Below, one piece after another: positions 1-5,530 of a stretch of DNA of 5,530 nt. Location: positions 1 through 5,530 of the forward strand of contig CAMWOK010000213.1 in assembly GCA_947175845.1 (NCBI GenBank), in the 5' to 3' direction. How positions within the stretch are numbered: position 1 is the first letter of the stretch; each line of letters begins with the position of its first letter. This DNA is from an uncultured Lachnospiraceae bacterium. GTDB taxonomy: Bacteria > Bacillota > Clostridia > Lachnospirales > Lachnospiraceae. The notes beneath the pieces are model-generated. The model saw only the letters and a program-made list of their open reading frames with translations. It was not told the DNA's origin and searched no databases. The position numbers and the translations under genes were made by a program.

Positions 1-902
1 GCTTCATTCTGGTATATTACTTTCTCATCCCGCAGTCAGCCAACCAGGTGTCAACGCTCGGCTCGGACAAGGCGATCATGATCGAGAAGGGAAATCTGAT
101 CTATGACTTTTTTTACAGTATCATGTGGGTGTTCAAGTGGAGCACCATCGACATGGACAGGGACTGGGAGAAGATATGGTGGCTCATCATTGCGGCCATG
201 GTTGTGATTGCACTCATCATCGTGTTCGTGGCGGTGAAGAGCAGGCAGGATGTGCTGAGAAGATTTCTGTACTGTAACATCGCAGTGTATCTGCTTTACT
301 ATGTTGTCACAAAGCTGAATATCTATGCCTATGGATGGTATGGGAACCGCTATAACATGTTCCTGTTTCCCCTGTGGTTTGTGCTGATTTCTGTTTCCCT
401 GTACGAGTTTGTGATGGTTCTGCGCCAGAGCAGCGCCCCCTTCTGGGCGGGGATCGGTGCAGGAATTGTGCAGGCGGGTCTTGTCGGGTCCGGGATTTTG
501 TACTGTGTTTACGGGGATTACCGCATCAGCTGCCACTGGGCGAAGATGGATCTGCGGACGGTGGTAGCCGCGTGGTATGAAAACGACGGTTATGAGGTGC
601 CGACAGTGCTCGATTTTCATCAGCGGTATGGATTCACGTACTACTTTACGCACAATGATGCGTTTGAGGAAGCGCAGTGGGAAAACATTGTCTACAATGA
701 TGAGGTGGAGACCTACTCTGTGAGTGACACGCAGGTGTGGAAGGACTATCTCGACAAGGTGTACAGCGGCGTAATTCCAGAGGAGCTGTATCTGGTCACG
801 GGGCAGTGGAATGAGTTCGTGGATGCATTTGTGGAGCTCGGCTATGATGTGGAGCCGGTTGTGGATACGACCGCCAAACTGTATCACATGAAAAAGGGTT
901 AA
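1..902 (+). CDS. Polytopic membrane protein, probable GT-C type glycosyltransferase, C-terminal part (5' end outside window)
   Basis: The reading frame is open from the left edge (first full codon at base 3), so this is the C-terminal ~299 residues of a longer protein; the GTG at 48 lies inside the gene and is not a credible start. The window opens in the tail of a hydrophobic segment (FILVYYFLIP). Four more likely membrane helices follow, at about bases 177-242 (WWLIIAAMVVIALIIV), 264-330, 351-420 and 441-510. A soluble C-terminal domain of about 130 residues, rich in Tyr, Trp and acidic residues, then runs to the TAA at 900-902. The motif GNRYNMFLFPLW (an Arg-aromatic pair, then a Pro, at the start of a helix) resembles the late helix of GT39/ArnT-like enzymes. 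Those use polyprenyl-phosphate sugars on the outer face of the membrane, and the terminal domain would then be extracytoplasmic. The catalytic first loop is off-window, so the activity is inference from topology and context. An uncharacterised polysaccharide membrane protein is the alternative. Confidence 0.7.
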   Translation, partial: FILVYYFLIPQSANQVSTLGSDKAIMIEKGNLIYDFFYSIMWVFKWSTIDMDRDWEKIWWLIIAAMVVIALIIVFVAVKSRQDVLRRFLYCNIAVYLLYYVVTKLNIYAYGWYGNRYNMFLFPLWFVLISVSLYEFVMVLRQSSAPFWAGIGAGIVQAGLVGSGILYCVYGDYRISCHWAKMDLRTVVAAWYENDGYEVPTVLDFHQRYGFTYYFTHNDAFEEAQWENIVYNDEVETYSVSDTQVWKDYLDKVYSGVIPEELYLVTGQWNEFVDAFVELGYDVEPVVDTTAKLYHMKKG

Positions 903-928
903 AACGGCGAGACAGCACAGATCACGGG

Positions 929-935
929 AAAAGGG
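929..935 (+). promoter_or_regulatory. Ribosome binding site that sets the GT11 start
   Basis: AAAAGGG ends 9 bases before the ATG at 945. An in-frame TTG at 936 would give three extra residues but directly abuts this purine run, leaving no spacer, so ATG 945 is preferred. Confidence 0.6.
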
Positions 936-944
936 TTGGATAGA

Positions 945-1844
945 ATGGTCATCATACATGTAATGGGAGGCCTGGGAAATCAGCTTTACCAGTATGCCTT
1001 ATATGAAAAGTTAAAATTTCTCGGAAAGGAAGTCCGGCTTGATCTGTACGCTTACAGGGATGCACAAGGCGAGGAGAAGGAGTGGCGGGAGCTGGAGCTG
1101 GACAGGCTTGAGGGTGTGCGGTATGAGATCTGCACAGCGGGCGAGCGATGCCGTTTTCTCGACAACAGCATGCGGTTTGCGGACAGAGTCCGGCGCAGAC
1201 TCACAGGCAGGCGGGACAGGACTGTCAGGGAGTATGCGGAGTACATGCCGGAGATTTTTGAGATGGATGACGTGTATTTGTACGGGGTCTGGGGATGTGA
1301 GCGGTATTACACGGATATGATTCCAATGCTTCAGAAAAAGATTCGGTTTCCCGGGAGCACGGATCTGCGCAATCAGCGGACGATCGAGGCGATGGCGCAC
1401 GAAAATGCGGTGAGCATTCATATCCGGAGGAAGGATTATCTCACAGTGGCGGACGGGAAGCGGTATATGGGAATCTGCACGGAGGAATACTACGATTGTG
1501 CGATAAAGTATATCTCGGAGCGCGTTGAAAATCCGGTGTTTTATATTTTTTCAGATGATCCGGCATATGCAGCCGCCCATTTCAGTGGCCGCAATATGCA
1601 TCTCGTGGACTGGAACACAGGCAGGGACAGTCTGCACGATATGGAACTGATGAGCCACTGCAGGCACAATATCTGTGCAAACAGCACATTCAGCATCTGG
1701 GGGGCGCGGCTCAACAGCAATCACGACAAGCTGATGCTCCGCCCGCTCCGCCATGACAATTACGGAGCTGTGGATGCGCAGACTGTGCAGGAGAACTGGC
1801 CCGGGTGGATTCTGATCGATGCCGCGGGAAAGATTGTCGCTTAG
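945..1844 (+). CDS. GT11 family fucosyltransferase (alpha-1,2-fucosyltransferase-like)
   Basis: This 299-residue protein is a soluble, probably cytoplasmic glycosyltransferase of family GT11, whose members transfer L-fucose from GDP-fucose, usually in alpha-1,2 linkage to galactose. The family signatures appear in order. The N-terminal GGLGNQLYQYA is at residues 8-18. HIRRKDY at 159-165 is the HxRRxD motif shared by alpha-1,2 and alpha-1,6 fucosyltransferases and linked to GDP-fucose binding. FSDD is at 202-205. The C-terminal ANSTFSIWGA starts at 245; relatives mostly have FSWW, so Ile replaces the first Trp here. Length is typical for bacterial GT11, and there is no signal peptide or membrane helix. 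The gene starts 42 bases after the upstream membrane protein and ends 29 bases before the GT2 gene, which suggests co-transcription. No GDP-fucose synthesis genes (gmd, fcl) are in the window, so the donor must be made elsewhere. Family assignment is very likely right; acceptor, linkage and exact donor are not determinable. Confidence 0.92.
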   Translation: MVIIHVMGGLGNQLYQYALYEKLKFLGKEVRLDLYAYRDAQGEEKEWRELELDRLEGVRYEICTAGERCRFLDNSMRFADRVRRRLTGRRDRTVREYAEYMPEIFEMDDVYLYGVWGCERYYTDMIPMLQKKIRFPGSTDLRNQRTIEAMAHENAVSIHIRRKDYLTVADGKRYMGICTEEYYDCAIKYISERVENPVFYIFSDDPAYAAAHFSGRNMHLVDWNTGRDSLHDMELMSHCRHNICANSTFSIWGARLNSNHDKLMLRPLRHDNYGAVDAQTVQENWPGWILIDAAGKIVA

Positions 1845-1862
1845 CGGATTCTAAATGGGGAG

Positions 1863-1867
1863 AGGAG
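1863..1867 (+). promoter_or_regulatory. Ribosome binding site that sets the GT2 start
   Basis: AGGAG sits 6 bases upstream of the ATG at 1874. The frame is open further upstream to an ATG at 1805, inside the GT11 gene, but that start would add a 23-residue polar leader with no GT2 homology pattern and has no good binding site. The start at 1874 is therefore chosen. Confidence 0.75.
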
Positions 1868-1873
1868 CGGAAA

Positions 1874-2920
1874 ATGGCAGGACAGAAAGAGGAGAGGAAG
1901 GATTTGATTTCCATAATTGTTCCGGTATACAATGTCGGGAATTACCTCGACCGCAGTATGCGTTCCATTCTGAACCAGACCTATCAGAATCTGGAGATTA
2001 TCCTTGTGGATGACGGTTCAACGGATTCCTCGCCTGCAAAGTGTGACGAATATGCGGCCAGGGACAGCCGCATCAAGGTGATCCACAAGCCAAACGGCGG
2101 CCTCTCGGATGCGCGGAATGCGGGGCTTGAGCTGGCGGCGGGGGATTTTATCGGGTATGTGGACAGCGACGACTGGATTGAGCCGGACATGTACGAGCGC
2201 ATGTATCAGGCGTGTGCCGCACACGGCGCGCAGCTTGCAGTGTGCAGGTACTTTCAGGAATACAGCGCAAAAGGCAGCGGTCAGAACACTGTGGAGAACG
2301 GGCATTCACCGTGCAGTGGTGCGGTCGTTCCGCTCGACAGGGAGGCGCTCTTGAGAAACTATATCAGCGGACAGGATGGTTATGTGATTTACAATTCTGT
2401 CTGGAGCAAGCTTTTTTCCAGGGAGCTGGTGCAGGGAATGCGGTTCCCGAAGGGGAGAAACTCGGAGGATATCATGTACACAACGCGCGCATTCTGCAGG
2501 GCGCGGCGTGCGGTGTACCTTGATCAGTGCTTTTACCACTATGTGCTTGACCGGGATGGAAGCATTATGAACGAGGCGCGGGGGAAACGCATGTTCCGCG
2601 ATGAGATTCCGTTCTGGCGTGAGCATATCGCCTGCATCAGAGAGATGGTTTCCCAGCAGATGGCAGACCTGGCAGCATACCACTTTCAAAGACGACTGTT
2701 ATTTTATTATATCGATGCCAGAACCGCGAAAAATAAAGAGACGGCGTCGAGGCTGGTCCTTGAGGTGAATAAGGACAGGGCTGAGATGGACAGGGTTTAT
2801 GACAGCGCGATCGTCTCTAAAGGGGACAGAATCCGCCGTCGGCTTTTTCTGGCGAGTCCCTCGGTGTATGCTGCGGCAGTGTCGCTGTATGACAGAATTG
2901 TGATTCCGCTGCGGCGATAA
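1874..2920 (+). CDS. GT2 family glycosyltransferase (GT-A fold)
   Basis: This 348-residue enzyme transfers a sugar from a nucleotide-sugar donor, probably onto a growing lipid-linked glycan at the cytoplasmic face of the membrane. The GT-A domain begins at residue 12 with ISIIVPVYN (12-20) and continues with VDDGSTD (45-51). Next come KPNGGLSDARNAG (72-84) and YVDSDDWIEPDMY, where D97-S-D99-D100 is the metal-binding DXD-type motif. NSEDIMY, with E198 and D199, lies where related enzymes place the catalytic acidic pair. The remaining ~150 residues are helical. The last ~30 (RIRRRLFLASPSVY onward, ending PLRR) are basic and amphipathic, so they may hold the protein to the membrane; there is no true transmembrane helix. 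It resembles the EpsJ/WcaA-type enzymes common in Firmicutes polysaccharide loci, but GT2 sequence does not reveal donor or acceptor. The gene sits 29 bases after the GT11 gene and 50 bases before the MBOAT gene. Confidence 0.92.
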   Translation: MAGQKEERKDLISIIVPVYNVGNYLDRSMRSILNQTYQNLEIILVDDGSTDSSPAKCDEYAARDSRIKVIHKPNGGLSDARNAGLELAAGDFIGYVDSDDWIEPDMYERMYQACAAHGAQLAVCRYFQEYSAKGSGQNTVENGHSPCSGAVVPLDREALLRNYISGQDGYVIYNSVWSKLFSRELVQGMRFPKGRNSEDIMYTTRAFCRARRAVYLDQCFYHYVLDRDGSIMNEARGKRMFRDEIPFWREHIACIREMVSQQMADLAAYHFQRRLLFYYIDARTAKNKETASRLVLEVNKDRAEMDRVYDSAIVSKGDRIRRRLFLASPSVYAAAVSLYDRIVIPLRR

Positions 2921-2970
2921 AAACGGATGTGCACAAAAGCGGTATTGACTACAACATTTGAGGAGCGGTT

Positions 2971-4452
2971 ATGCTTTTTAATTCCTATATTTTTGTTTTT
3001 TTGTTTTTTCCGCTGGTGGTTGCCGGATATTACTGGCTGCATCACAAAAAGCTGGAAAGAGCGGCGCTTGGATATCTGGTGCTGATGTCTCTGGTGTTTT
3101 ATGGATACAACTGCATCGGAGACGTCGTGGTTCTGGCACATCTGTTTATTCTGGCGGCAGGAATTCTGATCAACTATCTGGTGGCAGGACTCATGGAAAA
3201 GGCGCGCGGGGCGGCGGGGCGGCGGATGCTTCTGCTCCTGGGGCTTCTTTACAACCTGGGGGTACTATTTTATTTTAAATATTATGACTTTTTTATTGAC
3301 AATGTCAATGCGGTGTTCAAGACGGACTATCATTTGCTGAAACTGGCGCTTCCGCTTGGAATCAGTTTTTATACGTTTCAGCAGCTCTCCTTTGTCATTG
3401 ACTCATACAGAAGGGACTGCGCGCGATACAGTCTGCTGGAATACGCAGCGTACGTTTCCTTTTTTCCACAGCTGATCGCAGGGCCGATTGTGTATCATGA
3501 CGAGCTGATACCACAGCTTCGCGCAGAGAAAAATCATCGGATTCAGTATGAAAACCTGTGCAAAGGTATCTATGCGTTCGCGCTTGGCATGGCAAAGAAG
3601 GTTCTGATTGCGGATACACTCTCTAAGATAGTTACAGCCGGTTACTCCAATGTGGGAGAACTCAACAGCGTCAGTGCGCTGTTGGTGATGGTCTGCTATT
3701 CCCTGCAGATTTATTTTGACTTCAGCGGGTACTGTGATATGGCGTGCGGCATCGGTTATATGTTCAATGTGGAGCTGCCCGTCAATTTCAACTCTCCTTA
3801 CAAGGCGGCGTCTGTCAGGGAGTTCTGGGACAGATGGCACATGACGCTGACGCGTTTTTTTACCAGGTATATCTATATCCCGCTCGGCGGGAGCAGGCGG
3901 GGTACTGTGCGGACGTACGGAAATGTCCTGCTTGTGTTTCTGGTGAGCGGCATCTGGCATGGAGCGAACTGGACATTTATTTTGTGGGGGGTAATCAACG
4001 GGCTAGGGAATCTCTTTGATCGTCTGTTTGACCGTGTCCTGCAAAGAATACCGCACATGGTCAGGGTGGCTGTGACCTTCTGCTTTTGCACGCTCGCGTG
4101 GGCGATGTTCCGCGCGGACTCTGTCGAGCAGGGGCTGCAGATGATCGGCAGCCTCCGCGTGGCGGGTGACGCCAGGCTGTGCGTGGAGATCACAGAGCCG
4201 TTTCACCAGATACTGGAAGTGCGTATGCTGGGGCGGCTGGGGCTTGGGCCGCTCATGCAGGCGCAGCCGTGGGTTATGCCAGCGGCATTTGCCGCAGTTC
4301 TGGTGCTGGCGTGTCTGCTGATGCGCAACACACAGGAGAAAGTAAAGGACGGCAGGTACGGCCCCGGGCGCATTCTGGCGACTGTGGGGCTGCTGATCTG
4401 GAGTATTCTTTCGCTCTCTGAGGTGAGTGAGTTTTTATATTTTAATTTTTGA
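2971..4452 (+). CDS. MBOAT family O-acyltransferase (AlgI/DltB-like)
   Basis: This 493-residue polytopic membrane protein belongs to the membrane-bound O-acyltransferase family, close in pattern to AlgI, PatA and DltB. These move an acyl group, usually acetyl, across the membrane for attachment to an extracellular polysaccharide. Matching family blocks are LPLGISFYTF (127-136), FPQLIAGPI (from 165), YFDFSGYCDMA (from 248), PVNFNSPYKA, FWDRWHMTLTRF with His290, IPLGGSR, and SGIWHGANWTFILWG with His330. His330 is the conserved MBOAT catalytic-type histidine, and His290 matches the second conserved histidine of the AlgI/DltB group. About eleven to twelve hydrophobic segments span the protein, from the first helix (FVFLFFPLVVAGYYW) to the last (ILATVGLLIWSIL). 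AGGAG at 2961-2965 lies 5 bases before the ATG. Length is normal for the family and the gene appears intact. The SGNH-like gene follows after 44 bases, as is usual for MBOAT partners. Acetyl as donor is inference; DltB itself handles D-alanine, but no dltA or dltC is visible here. Confidence 0.94.
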   Translation: MLFNSYIFVFLFFPLVVAGYYWLHHKKLERAALGYLVLMSLVFYGYNCIGDVVVLAHLFILAAGILINYLVAGLMEKARGAAGRRMLLLLGLLYNLGVLFYFKYYDFFIDNVNAVFKTDYHLLKLALPLGISFYTFQQLSFVIDSYRRDCARYSLLEYAAYVSFFPQLIAGPIVYHDELIPQLRAEKNHRIQYENLCKGIYAFALGMAKKVLIADTLSKIVTAGYSNVGELNSVSALLVMVCYSLQIYFDFSGYCDMACGIGYMFNVELPVNFNSPYKAASVREFWDRWHMTLTRFFTRYIYIPLGGSRRGTVRTYGNVLLVFLVSGIWHGANWTFILWGVINGLGNLFDRLFDRVLQRIPHMVRVAVTFCFCTLAWAMFRADSVEQGLQMIGSLRVAGDARLCVEITEPFHQILEVRMLGRLGLGPLMQAQPWVMPAAFAAVLVLACLLMRNTQEKVKDGRYGPGRILATVGLLIWSILSLSEVSEFLYFNF

Positions 4453-4476
4453 ACAGTTTTTAAAGGACACTGTTCA
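4450..4476. repeat. Perfect 8-bp inverted repeat with 11-base loop between the MBOAT and SGNH-like genes
   Basis: TGAACAGT (4450-4457) and ACTGTTCA (4469-4476) are exact reverse complements separated by 11 A/T-rich bases. The left arm begins with the TGA stop codon of the MBOAT gene. The right arm ends 3 bases before the purine-rich ribosome binding region (4480-4488) of the next gene. No run of T follows, so it is not a standard intrinsic terminator. It may be an RNA hairpin that tunes mRNA stability or translation of the downstream gene, or it may be chance. Confidence 0.45.
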
Positions 4477-4496
4477 GGCAGGAAAGGATTTGCGGT

Positions 4497-5530
4497 ATGG
4501 CATCAAACGCGAAAAAGTGGTTTATTACATGTATGGCAGCGCTGCTGGGAACAATAGTGCTGATGCTGTGTGTGTTCTGGATTGTCGACCCATATTTTCA
4601 TTTTCATAAACCGTTCTCCTTCATGTCCTACCGCCTGTACAATGAGCGTTATATCAACGATGGGATCTCGAGAAATTTTGACTATGATGCGATCATCACA
4701 GGGACATCGATGGCACAGAATTTTAAGACAAGCGAGCTGGATGCACTGTTTGGGACAACGTCCGTGAAGGAAACCTTTTCCGGAGCGGCCTACAGGGAAC
4801 TCTCTGAGAACCTTGACCGGGCGCTGAGAAGGAACAGGAGTCTGAGGACGGTGATCTGGACGATGGATGCCAACGCCATTTTGCGCGACAAGGATTACGC
4901 GGGGTATGATGGATATCCCACGTATCTCTATGACGACAATCCCTGGAATGATGTGCGGTATGTGTTCAACAAGGATGTGTGGTATCACGGTGTGCTGAAC
5001 AATCTGGCGATGACAATCAGCGGCCAGCCGTCCACGACCTTCGACGAGTATTCTTCGTGGGAGAAGGAGACCGGATATGCGCATGTGATGGCGAGCTACA
5101 ACCGCTGGGAGGAGAAGGCGCCAAAAGCCCCGCCGCTCTCGGAGGAGGACACAGCGATGGTGACGGCCAACATTCAGCAGAACATTGTTGATCTTGTAAA
5201 CAGATACCCCGATACGACATTTTATATTTTTTATACGCCCTACAGCATCTGCTGGTGGGATTTCATGAATCAGGAGGGGCTGATCAACGGTTACTTTGAC
5301 GCGGAGCTTATCACGACGAAGCTGCTTTTGGACTGTCCGAATGTAAAACTATATAATTTTCATGACAAGTATGATATAATAACAGATCTGGACAACTACA
5401 GGGATAAGGAACACTATGCGGCACATGTCAATTCCAGGATATTGGAGGGGATCGCTGCGGGGGACGGCCTTGTGACAGAAGAAAATTGTATGGAGCGTTT
5501 TAAAAAGCAGCAGGCGTATTACCTGAACTA
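4497..5530 (+). CDS. Membrane-anchored SGNH-like protein, probable partner of the MBOAT acyltransferase (3' end at window edge)
   Basis: The frame is open from ATG 4497 to the right edge, giving 344 complete codons. The final two bases are 'ta', so a stop could fall exactly at the edge or the protein may continue. AGGAAAGGA at 4480-4488 ends 8 bases before the ATG. Residues 1-7 are polar with two lysines and residues 8-30 form one hydrophobic helix (FITCMAALLGTIVLMLCVFW). This is a signal anchor that leaves the rest outside the cell. Ser71 in IITGTSMAQNF fits block I of SGNH/GDSL-like folds, although the usual GDS is GTS here. D303-K-E-H306 (RDKEHY) fits the C-terminal DxxH of the catalytic triad. 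TFSGAAYREL and TMDANAIL may supply the oxyanion Gly and Asn, but I am unsure. By analogy with AlgJ/AlgX, PatB and DltD, it would pass the acyl group from the MBOAT protein to the glycan. Esterase activity is the alternative. The role is inferred from position and motifs. Confidence 0.85.
   Translation, partial: MASNAKKWFITCMAALLGTIVLMLCVFWIVDPYFHFHKPFSFMSYRLYNERYINDGISRNFDYDAIITGTSMAQNFKTSELDALFGTTSVKETFSGAAYRELSENLDRALRRNRSLRTVIWTMDANAILRDKDYAGYDGYPTYLYDDNPWNDVRYVFNKDVWYHGVLNNLAMTISGQPSTTFDEYSSWEKETGYAHVMASYNRWEEKAPKAPPLSEEDTAMVTANIQQNIVDLVNRYPDTTFYIFYTPYSICWWDFMNQEGLINGYFDAELITTKLLLDCPNVKLYNFHDKYDIITDLDNYRDKEHYAAHVNSRILEGIAAGDGLVTEENCMERFKKQQAYYLN

Noticed and set aside
51..959. Long reverse-strand open frame (302 codons) opposite the first gene
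   Set aside because: It lies antisense to a convincing membrane-protein gene. Its translation is rich in His, Arg and Pro with no recognisable domain, and I saw no good ribosome binding site. It is best explained by the codon pattern of the + strand gene.
1805..1873. Upstream extension of the GT2 protein from an ATG at 1805
   Set aside because: It overlaps the end of the GT11 gene, adds a polar stretch outside the GT2 fold and has no good binding site, whereas ATG 1874 has AGGAG at ideal spacing.
2928..2935. Palindrome TGTGCACA in the gap between the GT2 and MBOAT genes
   Set aside because: It is an isolated 8-bp self-complementary word with no spacer, no second copy nearby and no promoter to regulate, so it is expected by chance.
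2945..2975. Possible promoter before the MBOAT gene (TTGACT at 2945-2950)
   Set aside because: The -35-like hexamer is good, but at 17 bases spacing there is no -10 match, and the best partial match overlaps the start codon. Read-through from upstream is simpler.
3403..3960. Reverse-strand open frame (185 codons) inside the MBOAT gene
   Set aside because: It is antisense to highly conserved MBOAT motifs, and its His/Arg/Pro-rich composition is typical of a shadow frame.
4427..4609. Short + strand open frame (60 codons) across the MBOAT/SGNH-like junction
   Set aside because: It overlaps both genes in another frame, and its translation shows no own binding site or recognisable feature.
4503..5084. 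Reverse-strand open frame (193 codons) opposite the SGNH-like gene
   Set aside because: The + strand frame here has a ribosome binding site, a signal anchor and catalytic-type motifs and is open to the window end. The reverse frame shows no domain.

Overview
The window reads as part of a cell-surface polysaccharide (capsule, exopolysaccharide or wall-glycan) locus of a low-to-mid G+C Gram-positive bacterium. A gut-type Clostridia member such as a Lachnospiraceae relative is my best guess. The guess rests on strong AGGAG-type ribosome binding sites, short intergenic gaps, all genes on one strand, and the style of the MBOAT and SGNH-like proteins. No rRNA or other taxonomic marker is present, so the assignment is inference.

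Five genes lie head to tail on the + strand. In order they are: (1) the C-terminal part of a polytopic membrane protein that looks like a GT-C type glycosyltransferase, cut by the left edge (1-902); (2) a GT11 family fucosyltransferase (945-1844); (3) a GT2 family glycosyltransferase with a GT-A fold (1874-2920); (4) an MBOAT O-acyltransferase of the AlgI/DltB type (2971-4452); (5) a single-pass membrane-anchored SGNH-like protein (4497 to the right edge). Gene 5 is open to the window end and may stop exactly there, because the last two bases are 'ta'. Gaps between genes are 42, 29, 50 and 44 bases, which fits one transcription unit. No convincing promoter or rho-independent terminator lies between the genes. 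The only structured intergenic element I see is a perfect 8-bp inverted repeat across the stop codon of the MBOAT gene. No stretch over 300 bases lacks a gene, and I see no RNA genes, insertion sequences, CRISPR arrays or attachment sites.

A plausible joint role: the cytoplasmic GT2 and GT11 enzymes add sugars, including a fucose or similar deoxysugar, to a lipid-linked repeat unit. The GT-C-like protein would act on the outer face with a polyprenyl-phosphate sugar donor. The MBOAT protein and the SGNH-like protein would form a pair that exports acyl (probably acetyl) groups and attaches them to the glycan. The product would be a fucosylated, O-acylated surface glycan. Family assignments are well supported by motifs; the exact sugars, linkages and acceptor are not readable from sequence. 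I found no clearly new class of system. The points most worth a second look are the combination of fucosylation with an MBOAT/SGNH pair, the GTS (not GDS) nucleophile block in gene 5, and the intergenic hairpin.
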